The position numbers and the translations under genes were made by a program. DNA of 37,538 nt from Blastococcus sp. (lineage in GTDB: Bacteria; Actinomycetota; Actinomycetes; Mycobacteriales; Geodermatophilaceae), in NCBI GenBank assembly GCA_025465355.1, contig JAODNN010000059.1, forward strand, positions 1 to 37,538. Direction: 5' to 3'. How positions within the stretch are numbered: the stretch's first letter is position 1; every line of letters starts with the position of its first letter. The notes under the pieces are model-generated. The model did not search any database. It had not been told where the DNA came from and was given only the letters and a program-made list of their open reading frames with translations. Shown here one piece after another: positions 17,102-25,603 of this stretch.

Positions 17102-17893
17102 TCAATCCTCGGCGGGGAACAGGGTGCCCAGGCCGAACCGGGTGGGGCGCCGGAACGGGCGCCAGTCGTCGCGAGGCTGGGCGAGCCGGTCGGCCACCAG
17201 CCACAGGACCGCCGGGTCGTTCCCCATCCCGAGATGACTGCTGCGGACGGCGACGTTCTCACTCCGTGGGCCCGGCTGCTGCCGGCAGTGCCGCCAGTCG
17301 ACGACGCCGTCCCACCGCGAGTAGACCGACGTGCTCGGCACCGGTAGCGGCTCGGCCAGAGAGCCCCGGGAGAGGGAGATCCGATTTGCGCTGTGCACCG
17401 GCGCGAGGCGCCGGTAGACGCGGGCGCCGGGGCTGTCGTCGACCGGCCGCCCGGCAAGCGCGAACGGCGACCCCAGCGAGATGACCTGGCGGACCTGCGC
17501 GGGAGCGCGGAGCGCGAGCCGGCGGGCGAAGATTCCGCCGAGGCTCCAGCCCACGATGCTCACCGGCGTCCCGTGCTCGTCCGCCAGCCGGTCGACGAGG
17601 GCCGGCAACGCCGTGACGACTTCCTCGGTCGGCCCGCGGTTGCGTCCCAGTGCCCAGCCGACGACGGGGTAGCCCAGCCGGCGCAGCCAGCCGCGGAGGA
17701 CGCGCGTCGAGAGGTCCGAGGCCATCAGCCCCGGCAGGACGAGCACCGGATGGGGCTCGCCGCGCGGCGCCAGCCCGGACAGCGGGAGGCCGGCCGCGAA
17801 CGCGCCGAGGCTGACCAGGGTCCGCGCGGGCTCGGTGACAGCGAGGAGGGTGCGGCGGCGCCGGTCAGCGGCGGGTGCATCGCGTGCAGTCAC
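17102..17893 (-). CDS. alpha/beta-hydrolase, lipase/PGAP1-like
   Basis: A 263-residue alpha/beta-fold hydrolase. Visible are PVLVLPGLMASD (oxyanion region), SIVGWSLGGIFARRLALR with the nucleophile Ser in G-W-S-L-G, VISLGSPF, and SSHLGMGNDPAVLWLVADRL with the catalytic His. The acid is likely the Asp in WDGVVDWRH. The enzyme resembles triacylglycerol-lipase-like esterases; substrate unknown. There is no clear signal peptide, though the first 40 residues include a mildly hydrophobic stretch. GTG 17893 is chosen because it lies 10 bp after the stop of the upstream small gene, with which it forms an operon; the frame is open further upstream but runs antiparallel over that gene. Confidence 0.8.
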   Translation of the reverse strand: MTARDAPAADRRRRTLLAVTEPARTLVSLGAFAAGLPLSGLAPRGEPHPVLVLPGLMASDLSTRVLRGWLRRLGYPVVGWALGRNRGPTEEVVTALPALVDRLADEHGTPVSIVGWSLGGIFARRLALRAPAQVRQVISLGSPFALAGRPVDDSPGARVYRRLAPVHSANRISLSRGSLAEPLPVPSTSVYSRWDGVVDWRHCRQQPGPRSENVAVRSSHLGMGNDPAVLWLVADRLAQPRDDWRPFRRPTRFGLGTLFPAED

Positions 17894-17903
17894 GGGCGCC
17901 CGG

Positions 17904-18206
17904 TCAGTCGGTGGGGGGGAGAAGGCGCGGCAGGAACACCTCGTCGATCGGCCGCGGCCCCACGTACTGCCGGCAGGTGCAGGGCACCCAGGTGTGGCCG
18001 GCCCAGCGGCCGCGGCGGTCGAAGGTGTCACGACGCAGTTCGGCGTAGCAGGTGGAGGTCTCGACGTCGTGCTGGCTCAGCGCGTGGCCGCACCCGCACA
18101 GCGGGGTCATCTGTGGGGGAGGGGTCGGCTGTCGACGTCCCCACCGACCGGCCGCGAAGCCCACGGCAAGCAGCACCGCTCCCACGAGCAGACTCACAGG
18201 CTCCAC
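17904..18206 (-). CDS. small membrane-anchored Cys-rich hypothetical protein
   Basis: A 100-residue protein. Residues 1-25 (MEPVSLLVGAVLLAVGFAAGRWG) are a single N-terminal transmembrane anchor. The rest is hydrophilic with possible metal-ligand clusters: PLCGCGHALSQHDVETSTC, then WVPCTCRQYVGP near the end, i.e. five Cys plus two His. The GTG start is supported by GGAAGGAG 6 nt upstream. It heads a two-gene operon with the alpha/beta-hydrolase and is divergent from another small Cys-rich gene (18374). I do not recognise the family; a zinc- or iron-binding role is inference. Confidence 0.7.
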   Translation of the reverse strand: MEPVSLLVGAVLLAVGFAAGRWGRRQPTPPPQMTPLCGCGHALSQHDVETSTCYAELRRDTFDRRGRWAGHTWVPCTCRQYVGPRPIDEVFLPRLLPPTD

Positions 18207-18373
18207 CGCGGGCTCCTTCCGATCCTGTTGCCCCCCGACGGTAACCCGGCGACGGCCCGGGCGGTGGAGTCGGTCGTCGCTCGTACCGGGCCCCGGGACC
18301 ATCCGGCCGATGTCGTCCGAAATTCGGCTGCCACGCGTGATTGACCAGCGCAGACGCGGGGAACAGGGACGTC

Positions 18374-18634
18374 GTGGACATGTATGCCGTGGGGTTCGCT
18401 CGTCCTGACCGGTGGTCCCGGGGACGGCCTGCGGAGGACGCCTGTCCGTGGCACGCCGTGGAGGCACACCGCCCTCCGGTGGAGCTGGACGGAGAGGTGG
18501 AGCTGGCCGTCTGCGGGGCCGTCGTCCAGGTCTGGGGATCCCAGAAATGGGAGCGCGTGGGCGCCGGCCGTACCGCGTGCCCGGCCTGCCGGCAGATCAC
18601 CGCCGGCAACAGGCACCTGAGCCGAGCCGGCTGA
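18374..18634 (+). CDS. small Cys/His hypothetical protein
   Basis: An 86-residue soluble protein with DACPWHAVEAH, a β-rich middle VELDGEVELAVCGAVVQVWG and a C-terminal TACPACRQIT CxxC. The order C-H-H...C...CxxC suggests a small zinc-binding fold. GTG 18374 follows AGGGAC at 6 nt; ATG 18380 is an alternative start. Divergent from the other Cys-rich gene and convergent with the acyl-CoA dehydrogenase gene. Function unknown. Confidence 0.6.
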   Translation: MDMYAVGFARPDRWSRGRPAEDACPWHAVEAHRPPVELDGEVELAVCGAVVQVWGSQKWERVGAGRTACPACRQITAGNRHLSRAG

Positions 18635-18651
18635 GCCGGGACCGACCCGGC
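18635..18651. terminator. convergent-gap hairpin
   Basis: GCCGGG-ACCGA-CCCGGC: 6-bp perfect stem, 5-nt loop, filling most of the 21-bp gap between two convergent genes; likely bidirectional. Confidence 0.45.
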
Positions 18652-18655
18652 CAGA

Positions 18656-19843
18656 TCAGCCGCGGTCGGGCTTCCGGCCGCTGATCGCCGACATCCCGGT
18701 GATCTCCCGGCCCACGATCAGGGCCTGCACCGAGTCGGTGCCTTCGAAGGTGAAGATCGCCTCCATGTCGGCGTGGTGGCGGGCCACGTGGTTGTCCAGC
18801 AGGATGCCGTCGCCGCCGAGGATGTCGCGGGCGTCGGCGACGATCGCCCGCGCCTTCGCGGCGTGATTCATCTTGGCCAGCGAGGCCATCGCCGCGGTCA
18901 TCCGGCCGGCGTCGGCGAGCTTCGACAGCCGCCAACACATCAGCTGCATCGAGGTGATCTCGGCCAGCATCCGCGCCAGCTTGTCCTGCACGAGCTGGAA
19001 GCCGGCGATGGGCTGGCCGAACTGCTCGCGCTGCAACGCGTGGGCCAGCGCCAGCTCATAGGACGCTGTCGCCAGGCCGAGCGCCCGCCACGCCACCGTG
19101 TAGCGCGTGCGGTCGAGGACCTGCGAGACGTCCTTGAACGAGTGGCAGTCGGCCAGCTTGTTCTCCGCCGGTACCCGCACGTCGCTGAGGGTGATCTCGG
19201 CCTGCCACACCGCCCGCAGCGCTGTCTTCCCGGTCATCACGGTCGCCTCGTAGCCGGGCGTGCCCTTCTCGACCACGTAGCCGCCGACGGCGCCGTCCTC
19301 ACCGCGGGCCCAGATGATCACGTAGTCGGCGATGGAGCCGTTGCCGATCCACTTCTTCTGGCCGTTGAGCACGTAGGAATCCCCGTCGCGGCGGGCGGAG
19401 GTCTCCAGGCCCACGGCGTCCGAGCCGTGCTTCGGCTCGGTGAGGCCGAACGCGCCGATCTTCTCCATGCGCGCCATCTCGGGGAGCCAGCGTTCGCGCT
19501 GCTCCTCCGACCCCAGCAGGGCGATCGACTGCATCGCCAGGAAGCTGTGCACGCCGTAGAAGGTGCCGACGCTGCCGTCGGCCCGAGCCCATTCGGCGGC
19601 GACCAGGCCGGCCGCGACCGCGCTCATGCCGGGAGAGCCGTACCCCTGCACCGTGCCGCCGGAGATGCCCAGCTCGGCGATCTTGGGCACCAGGTCGAAC
19701 GGGAACTCGGCGCGCTCCCAGTACTCGTTGATCCGCGGGGTGACCTCCTTCTCGCAGAAGGCCCGCACCCGGTCGCGGATCGCGATCTCCTCGGGCTCGA
19801 GGAGCTCCTCGATGGCGTAGAAGTCCGTGCTCGGCTGGCTCAC
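18656..19843 (-). CDS. acyl-CoA dehydrogenase, glutaryl-CoA dehydrogenase-like
   Basis: A 395-residue FAD enzyme. N-terminal helices (RDRVRAFCEKEVTPRINEYWE) lead to the β-domain with GAFGLTEPKHGSDAVGLETSA and GDSYVLNGQKKWIGNGSIADYVIIWAR, then the C-terminal helical domain with REQFGQPIAGFQLVQDKLA. It closes with HADMEAIFTFEGTDSVQALIVGREITG. The Glu in FTFEGT is at the position of the catalytic base of glutaryl-CoA dehydrogenase, and the overall pattern matches that branch. It oxidises a short acyl-CoA (glutaryl-CoA-like), passing electrons to ETF. No ETF, CoA-transferase or hydratase genes are adjacent. GTG 19843 has no Shine-Dalgarno but a -10-like TAGCGT 7 nt upstream. Confidence 0.9.
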   Translation of the reverse strand: MSQPSTDFYAIEELLEPEEIAIRDRVRAFCEKEVTPRINEYWERAEFPFDLVPKIAELGISGGTVQGYGSPGMSAVAAGLVAAEWARADGSVGTFYGVHSFLAMQSIALLGSEEQRERWLPEMARMEKIGAFGLTEPKHGSDAVGLETSARRDGDSYVLNGQKKWIGNGSIADYVIIWARGEDGAVGGYVVEKGTPGYEATVMTGKTALRAVWQAEITLSDVRVPAENKLADCHSFKDVSQVLDRTRYTVAWRALGLATASYELALAHALQREQFGQPIAGFQLVQDKLARMLAEITSMQLMCWRLSKLADAGRMTAAMASLAKMNHAAKARAIVADARDILGGDGILLDNHVARHHADMEAIFTFEGTDSVQALIVGREITGMSAISGRKPDRG

Positions 19844-19850
19844 GTCCGCG

Positions 19851-19856
19851 ACGCTA
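19851..19856 (-). promoter_or_regulatory. -10 element for leaderless acyl-CoA dehydrogenase mRNA
   Basis: On the minus strand TAGCGT (TANNNT type) ends 7 nt before the GTG start, and no ribosome-binding site is present. This fits a leaderless transcript. Confidence 0.35.
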
Positions 19857-19886
19857 AGGGGCCGCTCCCAGTTCCGCTCGCCGTGC

Positions 19887-20396
19887 TCACCCGTCGGTGA
19901 GCAGCCCGCGCAGGAACGCGGCCTGGCCGACGTGCTGCAGATCGTCGGAGAGCACGCTGACCAGCCGGACGCCGAGGGTGACCGGGGGATCCCAGCGCCT
20001 GTCGACGACGGTGTCCAGGTCGTCGTCGGACAGGCCGCGCAGGAACTGCTCGGTCCGGTCGTGGACGGCGTCGGCGTACTCGAGCAGCAGGTCGGCCGAC
20101 GGCGGGCGGACCTGCGCCACCTGCTCGGAGCTGAAGCCGAAGCCGGTGGCCGCGGTCGGGAAGGGGAGGCCGAACCGGCCGACCCAGTCATCAGCCGTCC
20201 AGACCTGCTCGCGACCGGCGACCTCGGCGATGTGGTCGTCCTGCACCCGCACCAGGTGCCACGCCAACCACGCGATCGTGTTCGCCTCGGGACCGATCCG
20301 GGACGTGAGCTGGTCCGGCGTCAGCCCCTCGACCGCCCGGTGGAGTGTCTGCTGGATCTGCCCGTAGGCGTACTGGAGCAGTTCGTTGCTGTGCAC
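19887..20396 (-). CDS. DinB-family protein (putative metal-dependent, mycothiol-type transferase fold)
   Basis: A 169-residue four-helix-bundle protein. The metal-site pattern of the DinB superfamily is present: His in TIAWLAWHLVRVQDDHIAEV and a second His in LVSVLSDDLQHVGQAAFLRGLL, the usual C-terminal D..QH..Q..F.RG signature. In actinobacteria many DinB proteins are mycothiol-dependent transferases or isomerases; the substrate cannot be told. The GTG start at 20396 gives the usual family start (HSNELLQYAYGQI). The gene ends about 40 bp before the acyl-CoA dehydrogenase start on the same strand. Confidence 0.85.
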   Translation of the reverse strand: MHSNELLQYAYGQIQQTLHRAVEGLTPDQLTSRIGPEANTIAWLAWHLVRVQDDHIAEVAGREQVWTADDWVGRFGLPFPTAATGFGFSSEQVAQVRPPSADLLLEYADAVHDRTEQFLRGLSDDDLDTVVDRRWDPPVTLGVRLVSVLSDDLQHVGQAAFLRGLLTDG

Positions 20397-20544
20397 GGCG
20401 CCATCGTGGCCTCCGCTCGGCGACGGCCGCACGGCGTAGTGCTCGGCGGACGGCCACGAGCGGGCGGTCTCCGTCGCGATCCCTTCGCGCTGCGCTCGCC
20501 GGCCGGTACCGTGCGCCGCGTGGCCGACCGGCGCCGGGCGGATC

Positions 20545-20769
20545 GTGCGCGTCGTCGCTGACGCCGTGCAGCGGCACCGGCTGCCGCCGCCCGAGGAGTC
20601 GGTCCGCGCCGAGGCGCGCCTGACCTCGACCGAGCGCCGCATCCTCTCGCTGATCGACGGCGGCGCCAGCGTCCACGAGGCGGGCCAGACGCTGTTCCTG
20701 ACGCCCAGCACCGTCGAGCGGCACCTCGCCTCGGCCCGCCGGCACCGCACCGTCCCGTTGCCCGACTGA
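20545..20769 (+). CDS. short LuxR-type helix-turn-helix protein, possibly a remnant
   Basis: A 74-residue product whose residues about 28-68 (LTSTERRILSLIDGGASVHE then AGQTLFLTPSTVERHLASAR) match a LuxR/GerE DNA-binding domain. No receiver or sensor domain precedes it; the frame continues upstream without a start codon until the DinB promoter region. It could be a stand-alone HTH protein or the C-terminal end of a broken regulator. The next segment downstream is a clear gene fragment, which favours decay in this patch. Confidence 0.5.
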   Translation: MRVVADAVQRHRLPPPEESVRAEARLTSTERRILSLIDGGASVHEAGQTLFLTPSTVERHLASARRHRTVPLPD

Positions 20770-20799
20770 CCTGCGCGGACTGCCGGCCGCCGGCGACAC

Positions 20800-21120
20800 G
20801 TGGACGTCGACGCCGTCTTCGCCACCCGTTTGGGGACGGCGGTCGTCGAGCTGGCCGTCGCCGCGGGACTCGGCCTGTTCGCCGTCTCTGCGCCGCTGAC
20901 GGCCACCACCCGTGGTGCGGGTGAGCTGATCCTGGCTGCTCTCGAGACGGGTGCCTGGCGGATCGTGCTCGGCATCGGCGGCAGCGCGAGGACCGACGGC
21001 GGCGCCGGAATGCTGGAGGCGCTCGGCGTCCGGCTGCTCGACGCCGCCGGAGCGGAGCCGGCGCGCGGTGGAGCGGCCCTGGCGGACCTGGACCGGGTGG
21101 ACGTCTCCGGCGCCGACCGC
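20800..21120 (+). pseudogene. glycerate kinase fragment
   Basis: About 105 residues matching the middle of a type-I glycerate kinase (GlxK/GarK family, normally about 370-380 residues). The match includes GTAVVELAVAAGLGLF, LTATTRGAGELILAALETGA, the hallmark RIVLGIGGSARTDGGAGMLE and GGAALADLDRVDVSG. The N-terminal 60-80 residues and the C-terminal 200-plus are missing and nothing similar continues after about 21120. The fragment cannot be a working kinase. Confidence 0.75.
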
Positions 21121-21175
21121 CCTTCGACGACGCAGGACTCTGGTCGGACGACGCGGGGGAGCGCATCATCCGCGC

Positions 21176-21501
21176 ATGGCGGAGCAGCCCTTGGTGCTCG
21201 TCGACGTGCGGCCGACCGAATGTGGCTACCGCGCCCTGCTGTGGGCGCTTCATGAAGCCGAGCGCCGGGACGCGCTCCTGCTCGCGGTCACCGTCTGGCC
21301 GGGCGATCCCGCGCAGCTCGACGAGGGTCGCGCCGAGATGGAGCAGGCGCTCACCTCGATGGTGGAGTGCGCTGTCGAGGAGACCGGCGTGCACGGGCGC
21401 ACCCGCGTCGCGGCGCTGACCCACCCGGTGACGGTCGCCGAAGTCGCCCACCGCACCGGCGCCGAGTTGCTGGTCATGGGCTCCGAGCAGGCCGGCGCCC
21501 G

Positions 21502-21505
<4 letters not shown>
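21176..21505 (+). CDS. short universal-stress-protein-like protein
   Basis: A 109-residue protein with the UspA-fold opening PLVLVDVRPTECGYRALLWALHEAE, a helical middle and VAEVAHRTGAELLVMGSEQAG. Typical members have about 140 residues and go on to a G-x9-G-S/T ATP-binding segment after VMGS; here it stops, so the ATP site is absent. Either a shortened family member or another decayed gene. ATG 21176 is preceded by GGGGGAG at a long 13-nt spacing. Its TAG stop lies in a CTAG palindrome shared with the convergent kinase gene. Confidence 0.6.
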
Positions 21506-22716
<1,211 letters not shown>

Positions 22717-22742
22717 GGCGCCCCCAGTACCCGCGCCGGCGG

Positions 22743-22865
22743 TCAGGACTCGTCGTCGCCGGGATGGGGGTCGCTCTGTGCCTCGAGTTCGGCCGCCTGC
22801 TCCGGGGTCTCCTGCTCGAGGGCGATGTCGCGTGGCTGAGGGGTCGCGGGCTCGGGAACGCTCAT
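22743..22865 (-). CDS. possible 40-residue acidic peptide
   Basis: Reads MSVPEPATPQPRDIALEQET and ends AQSDPHPGDDES; strongly acidic, no Cys or hydrophobic segment. It lies 26 bp upstream of the kinase gene on the same strand and could share its transcript. The ribosome-binding site is weak, so coding status is uncertain. Confidence 0.35.
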   Translation of the reverse strand: MSVPEPATPQPRDIALEQETPEQAAELEAQSDPHPGDDES

Positions 22866-22986
22866 GGGGCGAGCCTGCCGCAGGTCGCGCCCACCTGCGC
22901 GCGGTGAGGGAATGGCCCTCGACTGGATGGCGTACGGCCATCGGCCGGCACATCGGGAACCGCGGCCGCGGACAGCCGATTGCGTA

Positions 22987-23002
22987 CCGCAACCGTTTGC
23001 CG
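22987..23002. promoter_or_regulatory. LacI-type operator A (auxiliary, upstream)
   Basis: CCGCAACCGTTTGCCG, 14 of 16 identical to the reverse complement of operator B, with the central CG. It lies about 350 bp upstream of operator B and about 375 bp before livK, with no gene of its own. The rest of the roughly 510-bp interval 22866-23376 holds only the livK promoter and operator B. Confidence 0.5.
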
Positions 23003-23294
23003 TCAGTCATTGCCCACCGGGCCTGCCGCGGCTTCCCGGCCGCCGGAGAGCCGGAGCTCCGCCACCAGTCGGCGCCCGACCGGCCGAAGGTCACGATTCG
23101 ATCACCGCGGCCGGCCGTGGCGCGACGTCTCCGCGGTCGTTCGGTGGACAGATGTGCCGGAACTCGGCGCATTCTCACGTTCGAGCAGTGGTCGACGGCG
23201 GCACTTTTTCACCGAAAGACAGCTCCTGACTACTCTCCGTATTCAGCCCAGCTCGTCCCGTACGAGACCGCCGCGACGGATGTGGCGAGGTCCC

Positions 23295-23324
23295 TTGACA
23301 CCTGTGAGGCGAACCACACAGGAT
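23295..23324 (+). promoter_or_regulatory. sigma-70-like promoter of the ABC transporter operon
   Basis: TTGACA (23295-23300), 18-nt spacer, CAGGAT (23319-23324). Operator B begins 11 nt after the -10, so a bound repressor would cover the transcription start. Confidence 0.5.
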
Positions 23325-23335
23325 TGCCGCCACGT

Positions 23336-23351
23336 CCGCAAACGATTGCGG
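23336..23351. promoter_or_regulatory. LacI-type operator B
   Basis: CCGCAAACGATTGCGG: 6-bp perfect arms around ACGA with a central CG, the typical architecture for LacI/GalR regulators. It sits between the promoter and the livK start. The same core recurs at 33134, 34309 and 35092. Confidence 0.65.
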
Positions 23352-23376
23352 CGGTTGGATCGGGAACGGAGCTTCG

Positions 23377-24639
23377 ATGGCGAGGCAGCACGATTCTGGG
23401 AACTTCGCACGCCACGCACGGTCGGTCACACCGATCCGGGCGATCGCGACCGGCGTAGCCGTCCTTCTCGCGGTAGGAGCCTGTGGCACCGCCCCGAGCA
23501 AGACCGCCGCGGCGGACAACAGCAAGCCACTGGTGGTCGGGATCTCGCTGCCGCTCACCGGCGACTTCTCGCAGCCCGGTGGCGAGGCCCGCAAGGGCTA
23601 CGAGATCTGGCGAGACCAGGTCAACGCGGACGGTGGTCTGCTCGGCCGGAAGATCGAGCTGAAGATCACCGATGACGCCAGCAACCAGGACACCGTCGTC
23701 ACCGACTACACGAAGCTGATCACCCAGGACAAGGTCGACCTGCTGCTCGGCACCTTCTCGACGCTCCTGAACTTCCCGGCGTCCGCGGTCGCCGAGAAGA
23801 ACAAGATGCTGTACGTGGAGCCCGCCGGCGGTGCGCCGAAGATGTTCGACCGCGGCTTCACCAAGCTGTTCTTCGCCCAGCAGGCGACGGCGTCGCACCA
23901 GCCGGATGTCTTCGTCGACTACATCAAGAGCCTGCCCGAGTCGGAGCGGCCCAAGACCGCGGCCTACCCGACGCAGGACGACCCGTTCACCACCCCGGTG
24001 ATCGAGTCCATGCAGAAGCAGCTCGAGGCGCTCGGCGTCAAGACGGTGTACACGACCACGTACCCGGCCGACGCGACCAACTTCCAGACGATCGCCAGCG
24101 CGATCGCCGCGAAGAAGCCCGATCTGATCGCCCAGGGCGCGGTGTTCGAGGACGGCGTCGGTCTCGTCCGCTCGCTCCAGCAGCTCAACTACACGCCGAA
24201 GGTGCTCTTCCAGACGTCGGCACCGAGCAACGCGGGCCAGTACAGCGACGGCATCGGGAAGGCCAACACCGAGGGTGTCTTCTACACCGTCAGCTGGAAC
24301 GAGAAGGCGAAGACCCCCAACAACGCCGAGTTCGTCGCCGAGTACGCCAAGCGGTACAACGGCGGGATCCCGGCGGAGGACGCCGCCGACGCCTACGCGG
24401 CCGCGCAGGTGGTCCAGGCCGCCGCGAAGGCGGTCGGCAAGATCGACCAGGACGCGATGGCCACGTGGCTGCACGCGAACAAGGTGGAGACCATCCTCGG
24501 CACCCTCGCCTGGGACCAGACCGGTGCCCCGACGTCGCAGTTCCTGCTCGCGCAGTGGCAGAACGGTGCACCCGAGGTGGTGGCACCCAAGGAGGCCGCC
24601 ACGGTGGACAAGGTCGTCACCAAGACGCCCTGGCAGTGA
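23377..24639 (+). CDS. ABC transporter substrate-binding lipoprotein, branched-chain amino-acid (LivK) family
   Basis: A 420-residue lipoprotein. The signal region ends in a lipobox LAVGACG with Cys36 as the lipid anchor. The mature part is a type-1 periplasmic-binding fold: LVVGISLPLTGDFSQPGG, GYEIWRDQVNADGGLLGRKI, DLLLGTFSTLLNFPASAVAE, MLYVEPAGG and a C-terminal VETILGTLAWDQTG. Members of this family outside true Leu/Ile/Val transporters often bind aromatic acids, urea or amides. It heads the importer operon and lies under two LacI-type operators. ATG 23377 is preceded by CGGAG 6 nt upstream. A strong hairpin after the gene probably gives it extra mRNA stability over the permease genes. Confidence 0.9.
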   Translation: MARQHDSGNFARHARSVTPIRAIATGVAVLLAVGACGTAPSKTAAADNSKPLVVGISLPLTGDFSQPGGEARKGYEIWRDQVNADGGLLGRKIELKITDDASNQDTVVTDYTKLITQDKVDLLLGTFSTLLNFPASAVAEKNKMLYVEPAGGAPKMFDRGFTKLFFAQQATASHQPDVFVDYIKSLPESERPKTAAYPTQDDPFTTPVIESMQKQLEALGVKTVYTTTYPADATNFQTIASAIAAKKPDLIAQGAVFEDGVGLVRSLQQLNYTPKVLFQTSAPSNAGQYSDGIGKANTEGVFYTVSWNEKAKTPNNAEFVAEYAKRYNGGIPAEDAADAYAAAQVVQAAAKAVGKIDQDAMATWLHANKVETILGTLAWDQTGAPTSQFLLAQWQNGAPEVVAPKEAATVDKVVTKTPWQ

Positions 24640-24645
24640 CATGTT

Positions 24646-24679
24646 GCCCGGTGGCCCGTGTTCGCACGGGCCACCGGGC
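24646..24679 (+). terminator. intercistronic hairpin (15-bp stem, UUCG loop) between livK and livH
   Basis: GCCCGGTGGCCCGTG pairs perfectly with CACGGGCCACCGGGC around a TTCG tetraloop, starting 6 nt after the livK stop. No T-run follows and the operon continues, so it fits an attenuator or 3' stabiliser that raises binding-protein levels over permease levels. Confidence 0.7.
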
Positions 24680-24721
24680 GCCTCTGCGCCTGGCGCACCC
24701 TGAACTCCGGAAGAGGACTGC

Positions 24722-25603
24722 ATGACCCAGTTGGTCCAGGCACTGGTGCTCGGCTTGCTGATCGGCGGCGTCTACGCGCTGATGGCAAGCGGGCTGACGC
24801 TGATCTTCGGCGTCATGAACATCATCAACGTCGCCCACGGGGCGTTGCTCATCCTCGTCGCATTCCTCACGTGGAAGACCTGGTCGGTCACCGGAATCGA
24901 CCCGATCCTGCTGGCCGTCGTGATGACGCCGCTGATGTTCGGCGTCGGCTGGCTGCTCTACAAGGGCGTGCTCTCGCGCATCAGCGGCAGCTCACCCGGG
25001 ATGTCGGTGCTGCTGACGTTCGGTATCGCGATCACCATCGAGGGCATCCTGAACGTCACGGCGGGCAACAAGTTCCGGTCCGCGACGCCGTCCTACTTCT
25101 CCCAGTCCTTCCGGATCCTCGGCATCTCGCTGCCCAAGGCGCAGGTGTACGGCTGCATCGCCGCGGTGCTCGTCCTCGGCCTGCTGTACGTCGTGCTCGC
25201 GAAGACCTGGACCGGCCGCGCGATCCGGGCGACCGCGCAGAACCCGTCCGGCGCCGCGCTCATCGGCATCCAGGCCTCCGGCGTCGCCGCGCTCGCGTTC
25301 GCGATCGGCACCGCCACGACGGGGGTGGGGGGATCGGTCCTGTCGGTCTTGTACCCCTTCTTCCCGGCGTCCCACTACGACTGGATCTCCCGGCTGCTCG
25401 GGATCATCGTCCTCGGTGGCATGGGCAGCCTCGCCGGTGCGCTCGTCGGCGCGATCGTCCTGGGGCTCGCCGAGACGCTGACCGCCACCTACGTCTCCCT
25501 GCAGTGGTCCACCCTCATCTTCTACGCGGTGATCATGATCGTCCTGCTCTTCCGTCCGCAGGGTCTGTTCGGATCGCGGCTCCGTCAGGACGTGATGGCA
25601 TGA
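24722..25603 (+). CDS. ABC transporter permease, LivH type
   Basis: A 293-residue, about 8-TM permease. Family marks: LLIGGVYALMASGLTLIFGVMNIINVAHGAL at the start, the coupling region TGRAIRATAQNPSGAALIGI (EAA-like loop contacting the ATPase) and IIVLGGMGSLAGALVGAIVLGLAE near the end. It forms the channel with the LivM half of the next protein. ATG 24722 follows GGAAGAGG. Its TGA overlaps the next ATG (ATGA, 25600-25603), so the two membrane subunits are translationally coupled. Confidence 0.92.
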   Translation: MTQLVQALVLGLLIGGVYALMASGLTLIFGVMNIINVAHGALLILVAFLTWKTWSVTGIDPILLAVVMTPLMFGVGWLLYKGVLSRISGSSPGMSVLLTFGIAITIEGILNVTAGNKFRSATPSYFSQSFRILGISLPKAQVYGCIAAVLVLGLLYVVLAKTWTGRAIRATAQNPSGAALIGIQASGVAALAFAIGTATTGVGGSVLSVLYPFFPASHYDWISRLLGIIVLGGMGSLAGALVGAIVLGLAETLTATYVSLQWSTLIFYAVIMIVLLFRPQGLFGSRLRQDVMA

